The notes under the pieces: model-generated
What the model was told of the DNA's origin: nothing
Database searches by the model: none
The model's input: the letters and a program-made list of their open reading frames with translations, nothing else
From: Bacteroides sp. CAG:443
GTDB taxonomy: Bacteria > Bacteroidota > Bacteroidia > Bacteroidales > Bacteroidaceae
DNA length: 54,833 nucleotides
Assembly: GCA_000432735.1 (NCBI GenBank)
Contig: FR887839.1
Span: 50,579 to 105,411 of the forward strand
Direction: 5' to 3'
Made by a program: the position numbers and the translations under genes
Part shown: piece by piece, positions 17,920 through 24,834 of the stretch
Numbering within the stretch: position 1 is the stretch's first letter
Layout: each line of letters begins with the position of its first letter

Positions 17920-18084
17920 TGCCGTTTGTTGGAATTTGCCTGCGAACTACAGGTATCACCCAAAGGGTGTCTTTGTCTGTCCGGAATAAGATGGGAGATG
18001 TGGCTGAGGTAAATGTTGATGAATGGGTTTGATGCTGGTCATAGCAATATCATTTGCCTAGATTGGCATAAAGACCTCTCGGTA

Positions 18085-18127
18085 TTTTCTGAAAATTTGT
18101 ACAAATTTTCAGAATTTTTGTACAAAA
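18085..18127. repeat. Paired TTTGTACAAA element, copy B, with a 24-bp perfect palindrome
   Basis: TTTTCTGAAAA precedes TTTGTACAAA at 18096-18105 and a second TTTGTACAAA at 18117-18126, again 21 bp apart. Bases 18089-18112 form a perfect 24-bp palindrome (half-site CTGAAAATTTGT). The first 20 positions match copy A at 6832 except for one base. Confidence 0.85.
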
Positions 18128-18370
18128 TATTTTCTGACATCACCGTCTTTTTCGAAAAATATGGCAGATTCGATCACTTTTGTCAAGAAATGGCGAAGAG
18201 GATTTTCTTTTATGAAATCGACGTGAGCATGTCGTATATCCTTGAATTTCCATATTGGAATAGAAATGTTTCTTCCATGTTAGTAACATATTTAGGTTAC
18301 TTAGTCCCCGATTTGGCCCGTTTAGTTTAGTTGCTTGGCTTTTGTTTATTTTTGTTAATATAGAATTGCT

Positions 18371-18378
18371 TATTTTTG
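18371..18378 (+). promoter_or_regulatory. Candidate -7 box for the DUF5723 gene
   Basis: TATTTTTG, 25 bp before the start codon. A second TATTTTTG lies at 18347-18354. Neither has TTTG at the ideal 19-bp spacing; the nearest is 16 bp. Confidence 0.45.
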
Positions 18379-18403
18379 TATAAACAAAACAATAAAGACT
18401 ATT

Positions 18404-19813
18404 ATGGGGACTAATTTATTTAAGAAGACGTTATTATTGATAGGGGGATTACTTTTTGTAGAAGTTGCGCATGCACAATACCTTCGTACATCCTATTTTA
18501 TGGAAGGAACAAGTTCTCGTTTGCAATTGAATCCCGGTTTGCAACCTACCATTGGATATTTCAATATTCCTATATTAGGCTCTTTCAACATGGGGGCTTC
18601 ATCTAATGTATTGGGGACGAAAGATATTATTGGTGTTCTCGATTCGGGTTCTGATTTATTTTCGAATGATGCTTTGTATAATCGCTTAAAGGAAGATAAC
18701 CGTCTGAATGTGAATTTGAACACGGACCTTCTTTCCTTTGGGTGGTATAAAGGCAAAGGATTCTGGAGCGTGAATGTAGGATTACGCGCAGAAGTAGGGG
18801 CTTCTGTTCCTAAAAATATGTTCGAATATCTGCGTGACGCCAATCGTTTTAGTCTGGAAAACGGAACGCTTCAGGGGCGTATATCGAACATGAACTTCGA
18901 TGTGAATGCTTATGCTGAAGTAGGTTTGGGGTATTCTCGTCTGGTAACCGACAGGCTGACTGTAGGAGGCCGCGTGAAGGTTTTATTGGGTATTGCCCAT
19001 GCTGAAATGCAAGTTGATGAATTTGCGGTTGATATGAATATTCCTCAAAATCCGGAGAACCCTGAAAATTGGAATAATACTTACGGAGGATATACTAGCG
19101 CTCATGCTCATATCACAACCTCTATCAAAGGTGGGGGATTGAGTTTTGCCGATACTTACGACAGTTATGGCAATGCCATTCGTCAGATTGATGGATTCGA
19201 TTTTGAGGGAGGAGGATTTGGTATATCAGGTACCGGATTTGGGGTTGATTTTGGAGCCAGTTATAAGTTGCTTGACAACCTGACTCTTTCGGCAGCAGTC
19301 CTCGATTTAGGCTTTATAAACTGGAAGAGCAGTGCTACGACGGTTGCTTCGGTGGACAATGATATGCAAGTTGACATCAACCAGAATAACTATCAGGAAT
19401 ACTTGAGTGGTGATTTCTTAAATCTGGAACGCTTTAACTTGGTTGAAGATAAAGAAAGAGCTTCTTCGTATAAAACAAAATTGTCGTCCACGGTTTTGGT
19501 AGCAGGTGAATACGCATTTTTAAATAATAAAATAAGCGTTGGGGCCATGTATAGTGCATATTTTGTTCAGCCTAAGGTATTGAATGAATTGACACTTTCG
19601 GCCACAGTACGTCCTAAGAGCTGGTTTAATGCAGCCGTAAGTTATTCTCCTGTTCAGGCTGGAGGCAAATCGTTTGGTTTAGCTCTGAAACTGGGTCCTG
19701 TATTTGTTGGTACAGACTATATGTATTTCGGAGGCAACTCGAAAGCTGTGAACGGTTTTCTGGGAATATCCATTCCGTTGGGCGGAAGCAAGCCGTCGGT
19801 TGACGAAATTTAA
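18404..19813 (+). CDS. DUF5723 outer-membrane-like protein
   Basis: This 469-aa protein begins with a signal peptide (1-24, ending AHAQ) and continues with alternating amphipathic strands and many Gly and aromatic residues, as in an outer-membrane beta-barrel of the PorV/FadL-like kind. Its pattern (SRLQLNPGLQPTIGYFNIPILG, then LLSFGWYKGKGFWSVNVGLR) fits the Bacteroidetes family DUF5723, whose function is not known. It lies 484 bp downstream of the kinase/LytTR pair on the same strand and ends in a bidirectional terminator. Regulation by that pair is possible but unproved. Confidence 0.8.
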   Translation: MGTNLFKKTLLLIGGLLFVEVAHAQYLRTSYFMEGTSSRLQLNPGLQPTIGYFNIPILGSFNMGASSNVLGTKDIIGVLDSGSDLFSNDALYNRLKEDNRLNVNLNTDLLSFGWYKGKGFWSVNVGLRAEVGASVPKNMFEYLRDANRFSLENGTLQGRISNMNFDVNAYAEVGLGYSRLVTDRLTVGGRVKVLLGIAHAEMQVDEFAVDMNIPQNPENPENWNNTYGGYTSAHAHITTSIKGGGLSFADTYDSYGNAIRQIDGFDFEGGGFGISGTGFGVDFGASYKLLDNLTLSAAVLDLGFINWKSSATTVASVDNDMQVDINQNNYQEYLSGDFLNLERFNLVEDKERASSYKTKLSSTVLVAGEYAFLNNKISVGAMYSAYFVQPKVLNELTLSATVRPKSWFNAAVSYSPVQAGGKSFGLALKLGPVFVGTDYMYFGGNSKAVNGFLGISIPLGGSKPSVDEI

Positions 19814-19860
19814 GATTTAATGTAGTGATATATTAAAATTTTAGTTGGTTGATTTTATTA

Positions 19861-19924
19861 AAAAGACTGTTGTTCACTCCGCAATATTTACATAAGAATA
19901 GTAGGAATATGAACACAGTCTTTT
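19861..19924. terminator. Bidirectional terminator between DUF5723 and yfcE
   Basis: AAAAGACTGT...GTTC (19861-19875) pairs with GAACACAGTCTTTT (19911-19924), with one bulged base. A/T tails on both sides suit the two convergent genes. Confidence 0.75.
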
Positions 19925-19948
19925 GTGTATTTTGAGTACTGGGATACT

Positions 19949-20482
19949 TTAAATCTCTTTAAGGAGGGTACCATTTAATTCATAGATGGATACTTTATTA
20001 TTCTCATAGACTGCAAATGTTGGCGGGTTTCCTCCTTTAGGGAAAGTTATAGAGCCAGTATTGCATATGGTCATATCAGCCTTTTTTTCGAGTTTCCACA
20101 GATGTGTATGTCCATAGAATAAAAAGTCATGTTTCCCTTTGGGTAGTTTTTCTTCGTTGTATACATGACCATGCGTCAGGAACAAGCGTTTTTCATTGTC
20201 TACAATCAATGCATAATCGGCCAGAATAGGGAAGTCTAGCAACATTTGGTCTACTTCCGAATCGCAGTTCCCACGAATGGCAATAATTTTGTCGGCCATA
20301 TCGTTTAGTCTGGCAGCTATTTCTTTGGGATTAATGCCTTCAGGAATACTATTTCGGGGCCCGTAGTTCAGGATATCTCCCAATATCAGCATCATATCGC
20401 AATGCTGTTTTCGATAAAAATCCAGCGCTTTTTCTAATGCGGGCAATGAACCGTGAATGTCAGAAACTATTAAATATTTCAT
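19949..20482 (-). CDS. yfcE: YfcE-type metallophosphodiesterase
   Basis: This 177-aa calcineurin-like phosphoesterase has all five metal-site blocks in order: SDIHGS, LGDILNYGP, IRGNCDSE, FLTHGHVYN and YGHTHLW. YfcE/MJ0936-type enzymes hydrolyse phosphodiesters such as bis-pNPP with manganese; the physiological substrate is not established. It stands as a single leftward gene between a bidirectional terminator and a 357-bp intergenic region. Confidence 0.93.
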   Translation of the reverse strand: MKYLIVSDIHGSLPALEKALDFYRKQHCDMMLILGDILNYGPRNSIPEGINPKEIAARLNDMADKIIAIRGNCDSEVDQMLLDFPILADYALIVDNEKRLFLTHGHVYNEEKLPKGKHDFLFYGHTHLWKLEKKADMTICNTGSITFPKGGNPPTFAVYENNKVSIYELNGTLLKEI

Positions 20483-20510
20483 AAATAAATTTGTTTTTAT
20501 AAGTTTCCCG

Positions 20511-20518
20511 CAAAAATA
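20511..20518 (-). promoter_or_regulatory. Candidate -7 box for yfcE
   Basis: TATTTTTG on the minus strand, 28 bp upstream of the start. No clear -33 TTTG. Confidence 0.45.
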
Positions 20519-20751
20519 AGAAGTTTCTTCAAAAACATAAAGGTGTCCTTTCGCTATTTATGCGGTATTTAGAAAAGTAGAAGCTGCATGACTTTCATTT
20601 TCTGATTTTACAAAAATATGGAGTATTTTTAAGTGCTTCGGCTTTATTTTTTTAGGTGTGAAGTTGTGAGTGAAAGGGATTTATTTCCCCGATTTTTTGA
20701 GAGAATAGACACGTTGCAGCATCGTAGTTCTTTCAGTTGATGTAAAAAGAA

Positions 20752-20799
20752 AAGCGGATCCCAGCTCATTTTTTGCAATATCTCAAGTGGAGTCCGCTT
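20752..20799 (-). terminator. Terminator of the PCMD-like gene
   Basis: AAGCGGA at 20752-20758 pairs with TCCGCTT at 20793-20799. On the minus strand the hairpin is followed by a run ending TTTTCTTTTT, as expected after the gene that stops at 20840. Confidence 0.65.
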
Positions 20800-20839
20800 C
20801 GTTTATCTTTTTTGTAAAATCTTCAGTCGGGTTGGGTAA

Positions 20840-21793
20840 TCAGTACACCAAACAAACATTATCAATCCATAGTTTATTTCCTGGAGAACCCACGAAGGCT
20901 CCTCCAAAACTGGACGTAAACTGTAGTATAAGATGTGTAGGCGTTTCATCGGCATCAGCCCATCCATTTTCTTGTATCAGTACGCTTTCTCCTTTGCTGT
21001 TTCGTGCATAATAGCCACCTACACCTAATTTCATTAAATCAGCTTCATAGTCAGGAGTGTGTGTAATGTCACCATATTGTATTTCATAAGTAGCTTTGTC
21101 TTTCCATCCTTCTGTCTTGCTGTAACGTATGATGGCTGTTCCTACGCGTTTAGCAATGATGTTTCCGTTGGCGTCTTCTGTGCGTTTCTGAAGCAGGCAG
21201 GTCATGATGGCGCAATCTTGTCCCGGTACGGTGCTTTTGCGGCTGAAGCCTGTCTGCCGGATACGATTAGGTTCTCCTGACATCTGTACTTTGTAGTCGT
21301 AGCGGATAGCTTTGGGGCGGGATGTAAACTTCACACCGGAATTAAGTGCTTTTTCTCCATCTTTCGTACCGGTGATAGGTTCTTTCATGTCACCTAAAAA
21401 CATAGATCCTGAAGCAAGTACCGTAATGTTTACCAGTCCCAGTACTTTTACACTTTCAATGTGCGTTTCCAGACGGGCACAATATCCGTTGCCACGACGT
21501 TCGGGATATACGCTGGTATTAGTTTTGACAATTCCCATGACCTTAGCCATGACATTAGAGTTTCCCCATGGAGAACCACCTTGATTGACATAGGCTTCGT
21601 TTCCTTCAATGACTTTGGTAGGACCTAATTCATATAATAATTTGGTATCACCTCCAATGACTCCCGATTCATGTATTTTGCGTGTTACCCATTGGTCCAT
21701 GTTTCCATATTTCAGTGGCACTACTTTTTCTTGTGCCTGTGCAATAAATGGTAAAGCTACGAAAGCAAGTGCAGCTGTAAGTCTAATTTTCAT
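20840..21793 (-). CDS. Secreted PCMD-like carbohydrate-related protein
   Basis: This 317-aa protein has a signal peptide (1-20, ending AQAQ). It then looks like the Bacteroidetes 'putative carbohydrate metabolism domain' (PCMD): a beta-sandwich-type sequence that includes KAIRYDYKVQMSG and ends in the typical LWIDNVCLVY. I use the start at 21793 because the longer frame adds 20 residues that cross the promoter and would hide the signal peptide. It is a single gene between its own terminator and that of the SPOR gene. It is likely to face the periplasm or surface. Any sugar-binding role is inferred. Confidence 0.7.
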   Translation of the reverse strand: MKIRLTAALAFVALPFIAQAQEKVVPLKYGNMDQWVTRKIHESGVIGGDTKLLYELGPTKVIEGNEAYVNQGGSPWGNSNVMAKVMGIVKTNTSVYPERRGNGYCARLETHIESVKVLGLVNITVLASGSMFLGDMKEPITGTKDGEKALNSGVKFTSRPKAIRYDYKVQMSGEPNRIRQTGFSRKSTVPGQDCAIMTCLLQKRTEDANGNIIAKRVGTAIIRYSKTEGWKDKATYEIQYGDITHTPDYEADLMKLGVGGYYARNSKGESVLIQENGWADADETPTHLILQFTSSFGGAFVGSPGNKLWIDNVCLVY

Positions 21794-21820
21794 AAATTCT
21801 ATGTTATTGTTTTTATCGGG

Positions 21821-21828
21821 CAAAAGTA
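21821..21828 (-). promoter_or_regulatory. Candidate -7 box for the PCMD-like gene
   Basis: TACTTTTG on the minus strand, 27 bp upstream of the start at 21793. It directly abuts the T-run of the SPOR-gene terminator (21829-21862). Confidence 0.6.
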
Positions 21829-21834
21829 CAAAAA

Positions 21835-21862
21835 AAAGCGATAGTCTAAACACTATCGCTTT
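21835..21862 (-). terminator. Terminator of the SPOR lipoprotein gene
   Basis: AAAGCGATAGT (21835-21845) pairs perfectly with ACTATCGCTTT (21852-21862), loop of 6. On the minus strand it is followed by eight T residues. Confidence 0.92.
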
Positions 21863-21907
21863 GAATCTGTTTTATAGAATAATATTTCTGACGTATCGGC
21901 AATATTA

Positions 21908-22405
21908 TTAGAGCTTATACAGTAACCATGCACCCTGAAAATCTTTGCGGTTAGGGTATTTGGCTTTGAAAGCATCTCTTGCGCGTGCAGCTTCTTCGTG
22001 TGTATCGTAAGATTCTACGATAACGCGGTACATGTTGTTTTGTGCGTTGTACACTACTTTAGCATTATAGCCTTCGTTATCCATTTGTGATTTCAGACCT
22101 TCGGCATTTGATTTCACACCAAAGCTTCCGCATACGACACTATAAGCTTTCAGGCCACTACCTGAAACCAGCTCTACTTTTTCTTCACGAACCGGAGCAG
22201 AGGAAACAGGAGCGACAGGGGCAGTTTCTACTGGGGTTACGACTTCGGCAGGAGCTTCTGTAGTAGTATTAGCAGCCGAAGCGTCAGCCAATTCTTGCTG
22301 TTTAGCTTTCTCGTACGCCTTTTTGTAAGCACTTTCACTTGATTTACAGGAAGAGAACGCCAAAGCGACGCATAATCCCATTCCTAATACAACGATCTTT
22401 TTCAT
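21908..22405 (-). CDS. SPOR-domain lipoprotein
   Basis: This 165-aa protein has a lipoprotein signal ending AFSSC (Cys20), a helical segment rich in Ala, Lys and Glu, a low-complexity Ala/Pro/Thr/Val linker (about 45-75), and a C-terminal SPOR domain (about 86-165) with YSVVCGSF and YRVIVESYDTHEEA. SPOR domains bind denuded peptidoglycan at division sites, so the protein is probably a periplasmic, outer-membrane-anchored wall-binding factor. It is transcribed alone, with its own terminator 46 bp after the stop. Confidence 0.92.
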   Translation of the reverse strand: MKKIVVLGMGLCVALAFSSCKSSESAYKKAYEKAKQQELADASAANTTTEAPAEVVTPVETAPVAPVSSAPVREEKVELVSGSGLKAYSVVCGSFGVKSNAEGLKSQMDNEGYNAKVVYNAQNNMYRVIVESYDTHEEAARARDAFKAKYPNRKDFQGAWLLYKL

Positions 22406-22457
22406 GTTGACTGAAATTTATTTAAGTTTATGTTCAAATCCACTTTGATTTTACCTG

Positions 22458-22465
22458 CAAAAGTA
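22458..22465 (-). promoter_or_regulatory. Candidate -7 box for the SPOR gene
   Basis: TACTTTTG on the minus strand, 52 bp upstream of the start. The -33 box is not clear. Confidence 0.45.
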
Positions 22466-22580
22466 GTAATATAAAAGCAGGTAAGTATAGTCACGATATT
22501 AAAATCTGTTAATATTGGGCGGTTATTGACATAAGAAAAAGTTTTTACGTCTAAAAGAAATAATATTTCAAAGATTTTCC

Positions 22581-22588
22581 TATATTTG
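22581..22588 (+). promoter_or_regulatory. Candidate -7 box for the YtxH gene
   Basis: TATATTTG, 29 bp upstream of the YtxH start. The -33 position lacks TTTG. Confidence 0.5.
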
Positions 22589-22617
22589 TAAATGTAATAA
22601 CAATAAAGACCATACTT

Positions 22618-22821
22618 ATGAAAGCATTAAACGTTGTAGCTGCATTCTTGGGTGGAATGGCACTGGGAGCAGCAGCAGGTGTATTGTTTGCACCTGAAAA
22701 AGGTGAAGATACTCGTCATAAAATCGCAGAACTTTTGCGTAAAAAGGGTATCCGTTTGAACCGTGAGGAAATGGATGATTTGGTAGACCAGATCGCATCG
22801 GAAGTAAAAGATGCAGAATAA
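22618..22821 (+). CDS. YtxH-domain small membrane protein
   Basis: This 67-aa protein has one N-terminal glycine-rich transmembrane helix (about 6-26, AAFLGGMALGAAAGVLFAPEKG) followed by a charged helix, the YtxH pattern. YtxH-like proteins are general-stress or envelope-associated in other bacteria. It is first of three small genes on the same strand, together resembling the E. coli yqjD-yqjE-yqjK arrangement. A strong hairpin separates it from the second gene. Confidence 0.88.
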   Translation: MKALNVVAAFLGGMALGAAAGVLFAPEKGEDTRHKIAELLRKKGIRLNREEMDDLVDQIASEVKDAE

Positions 22822-22839
22822 ACTGATTATCGACAATGG

Positions 22840-22883
22840 AAAGGCAGACTTTTACAGGAAAAGCAAAGTCTGCCTTTTCTTTA
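22840..22883 (+). terminator. Terminator-like hairpin inside the YtxH operon
   Basis: AAAGGCAGACTTT (22840-22852) pairs perfectly with AAAGTCTGCCTTT (22865-22877), loop of 12, followed by TCTTTATTT. It lies between YtxH (stop 22821) and the holin-like gene (start 22899), with only about 15 bp left for any downstream promoter, so it probably attenuates rather than isolates. Confidence 0.88.
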
Positions 22884-22898
22884 TTTAAAACAATGCCT

Positions 22899-23267
22899 AT
22901 GTTTGCTAATGACAAAAGTATAGACACTCTGACTGAGCTTTTTCGGGAAGTCAAAAATTATCTGAAGCTTCAAGGAGAGTATACAAAGCTGGATTTGGTT
23001 GAAAAGCTTACGATTTTACTTTCTACGCTGACGCTTATATTTATTCTTATCATTTTAGGTACGATGGCTGCCTTTTATCTTTCTTTTATGCTGGTGTATG
23101 TATTGGCATCGGCTACAGGAAGTTTAGTTGCCGGATATGCGATCATAGGTGGGGGGCTGATATTAATAGCCTTGATTGTCTATAGATTGCGCAAGCGGCT
23201 TATTTTTCAACCTATGGTGAATTTTTTGGCAAGATTATTCTTGGATAATTCTTCCAATTCACTTTAA
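22899..23267 (+). CDS. Holin-like (Phage_holin_3_6 type) membrane protein
   Basis: This protein of about 122 aa has a short amphipathic N-terminal region (TLTELFREVKNYLKLQGEYTKLDLVEKL) followed by two transmembrane helices (about 40-62 and 70-92) and a basic tail. This matches the 'phage holin family' proteins that are widespread outside phages (YqjE in E. coli). I place the start at ATG 22899; an in-frame ATG at 22836 would put the first codons through the terminator-like hairpin and is unlikely. ATG 22893 is also possible. No phage genes lie nearby. The role is unknown. Confidence 0.82.
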   Translation: MFANDKSIDTLTELFREVKNYLKLQGEYTKLDLVEKLTILLSTLTLIFILIILGTMAAFYLSFMLVYVLASATGSLVAGYAIIGGGLILIALIVYRLRKRLIFQPMVNFLARLFLDNSSNSL

Positions 23268-23291
23268 CACTTAAGAATGAGGAGTATGGCG

Positions 23292-23555
23292 ATGAACACA
23301 GAACAACAAGTTTCATATAGTATAGAAGGAATCAGAGAACGCAGGCTTGCTAAACGGGAGGAATTGAAGCTTTCTAAGGAGCGCATGCAAGATTTGACAC
23401 AGCAACTTTTTGCCCCACAGCAAGGTAAAAACAAGATAGACAGCTTGATGCAGCAGGTGAATATGGGAATCGCTGCATACGACGGGCTCATGACTGGTAT
23501 AAAGATACTGCGTCGGGTACGTAGTTTTTTCGGAGGGAAAAAGAAAAAACGCTAG
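23292..23555 (+). CDS. Small basic coiled-coil protein, third gene of the YtxH cluster
   Basis: This protein of about 87 aa has a charged helical N-terminus (IRERRLAKREELKLSKERMQDL), a Gln-rich middle, a short hydrophobic stretch and a strongly basic end, GGKKKKR. I do not recognise a named family. By position and properties it resembles YqjK of the E. coli yqjDEK cluster. GGAG at 23281-23284 is 7 bp before ATG 23292, which decides the start; in-frame ATGs at 23277 and 23286 are possible. Its stop directly abuts the stop of the convergent ATP-grasp gene. Confidence 0.7.
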   Translation: MNTEQQVSYSIEGIRERRLAKREELKLSKERMQDLTQQLFAPQQGKNKIDSLMQQVNMGIAAYDGLMTGIKILRRVRSFFGGKKKKR

Positions 23556-24722
23556 TCAGTCCAGCAGGAGAAAAGCGTGATAGTGTGTGTCTTGAAGCAC
23601 GGGGGTAAGAGAAAAGTATCCTTTTGCTAATTTCTTGTCGTGCAGATGTGCGGGATGAGTGATTTGTAAATAATGGTGCATTTCCAAAGCCGCTCCATTT
23701 GATGGATAATACTCTATCAAGTATTTGCCGTGGGCTTGCGGTTGAATGTAACGCTCAAAAATAATATGAGAAACAATCCCCATGTTCATGCGTAAATTAA
23801 TTTCTACGCAGGGATGAAGGCTGTAACCGTCCGGGCTCTGGCAAATCATCATGTCGACACCCAAGTATCCCTGGTAATCTTTGCCCAATATTTCCGAAAG
23901 TTTCTTTTCCAGAATCAAACAGGTATCCTGTAAGACAGGGGAGGGGATGTAGCGCAATAAAACCTCTTCTATTTTGGCATCTGATAATAATATATTTGTC
24001 TTGTAATTGCCATGAGAATCGGTTTCGAACAATGAATAGCCTACAAAATGGATATTTCCTCCTTCTGCATAAAACTCCATGGCAAAATCTTTCTCCTTAT
24101 TATATAGAGGTTCTACCATTATTTCTTTTTGTACGCGTAAGGTCCGCGCCAGCCAACCTTCGACAGACGGAGTCCAATTGGTTGGTGAGATGCGAACAAG
24201 CCCTCTTCCGCTGCCAGACCAAGGAGCTTTTAATATACATTCTCCAATAGAAGAAACCAATTCTTTGACTTGTGTGATCGAGTTGCATATAGTTGCCTGT
24301 CCGCATAAATGGTTCATGGAAGGAAAAGATTCTAGGACTTCCACACAGCGTTGCCGTCCGGACAGGAAACGTAACTTTTCCATCTGTTCGTTCGATAATA
24401 AGTATTGGGAAGAAATGCCGGCCATTTGTAAAGCATGGAGTAGAGAAGGATTCCATCCCCATGGGCGATAAGGTACATTGTCCCATGAGTCACTCCATTC
24501 TACTTGTGGAATCAGTTCCGGAAAGGGACATTGTTCTTTGAGCAAATCTGCTTGTGAAAGTGAATCTAGTTTGATCATGCTTCCCTGAGGGGCATACCAT
24601 GCAGGCAGTACCGATAAATCCTTTGACATTTGGATTATCTCTGTTGGTGCTTTATAATAAGGTGTGAAATTGGCCAAAGCCATATCGTTTTCAGGATTAA
24701 AGAGATAGATTTCTTTTATCAT
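23556..24722 (-). CDS. Uncharacterised ATP-grasp-like ligase
   Basis: This 388-aa protein has a unique N-terminus (KEIYLFNPENDMALANFTP) and a C-terminal half that reads as an ATP-grasp domain. Lys165 and the flexible loop occur in ILKAPWSGSGRGLV, there is a hinge-like EPLYNKEKDFAMEFY, and the metal-binding end GYLGVDMMIC ... VEINLRMNMG carries Asp290, Glu307, Asn309 and Arg311. ATP-grasp enzymes join a carboxylate to an amine or thiol through an acyl phosphate. No substrate is suggested by the neighbours: a divergent AAA ATPase and a convergent small gene. I know it only as a conserved hypothetical in Bacteroidetes. Confidence 0.72.
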   Translation of the reverse strand: MIKEIYLFNPENDMALANFTPYYKAPTEIIQMSKDLSVLPAWYAPQGSMIKLDSLSQADLLKEQCPFPELIPQVEWSDSWDNVPYRPWGWNPSLLHALQMAGISSQYLLSNEQMEKLRFLSGRQRCVEVLESFPSMNHLCGQATICNSITQVKELVSSIGECILKAPWSGSGRGLVRISPTNWTPSVEGWLARTLRVQKEIMVEPLYNKEKDFAMEFYAEGGNIHFVGYSLFETDSHGNYKTNILLSDAKIEEVLLRYIPSPVLQDTCLILEKKLSEILGKDYQGYLGVDMMICQSPDGYSLHPCVEINLRMNMGIVSHIIFERYIQPQAHGKYLIEYYPSNGAALEMHHYLQITHPAHLHDKKLAKGYFSLTPVLQDTHYHAFLLLD

Positions 24723-24744
24723 AGATGCCTGTTTTTTACGTTCG

Positions 24745-24752
24745 CAAAGTTA
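24745..24752 (-). promoter_or_regulatory. Candidate -7 box for the ATP-grasp gene
   Basis: TAACTTTG on the minus strand, 22 bp upstream of the start. A near-match GTTG lies 22 bp further upstream. Confidence 0.5.
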
Positions 24753-24783
24753 GCGTAAAAAAATAATATTTTGTCAACTCCAG

Positions 24784-24814
24784 TTTGCAAATTGAGGAAG
24801 TATTACTATATTTG
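24784..24814 (+). promoter_or_regulatory. Promoter of the AAA/DUF4143 ATPase gene
   Basis: TTTG (24784-24787), 19 bp, TATATTTG (24807-24814): full consensus. The start codon is 20 bp further on. It is divergent from the ATP-grasp promoter. Confidence 0.85.
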
Positions 24815-24834
24815 CAGCGAAGAAACGGAATTTC

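Larger units (their letters stand above)
17920..18403 (+). other. 484-bp intergenic region after the LytTR gene
   Basis: It contains a small CACCC/GGGTG hairpin near 17960, the paired TTTGTACAAA element (18085-18127) and two TATTTTTG boxes (18347-18354, 18371-18378) ahead of the DUF5723 gene. A 105-codon frame at 18013-18330 runs straight through the palindrome and has no recognisable protein features, so I do not call it a gene. Confidence 0.6.
20483..20839. other. 357-bp intergenic region upstream of yfcE
   Basis: Read leftward it holds the terminator of the PCMD-like gene (20752-20799), then AT-rich sequence with two TATTTTTG boxes on the minus strand (20511-20518 and 20611-20618). A small GGGA/TCCC hairpin near 20679 is followed by a plus-strand T run. 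I see no coding frame or RNA gene. Confidence 0.5.

Noticed and set aside
18013..18330. 105-codon open frame between the LytTR and DUF5723 genes
   Set aside because: It crosses the palindromic element, has no recognisable domain or start context, and its composition is like the surrounding non-coding DNA.
22899..23267. Holin-like gene as evidence for a prophage or lysis module
   Set aside because: No lysin, capsid or integrase gene is near, and this family is common in non-phage stress clusters.
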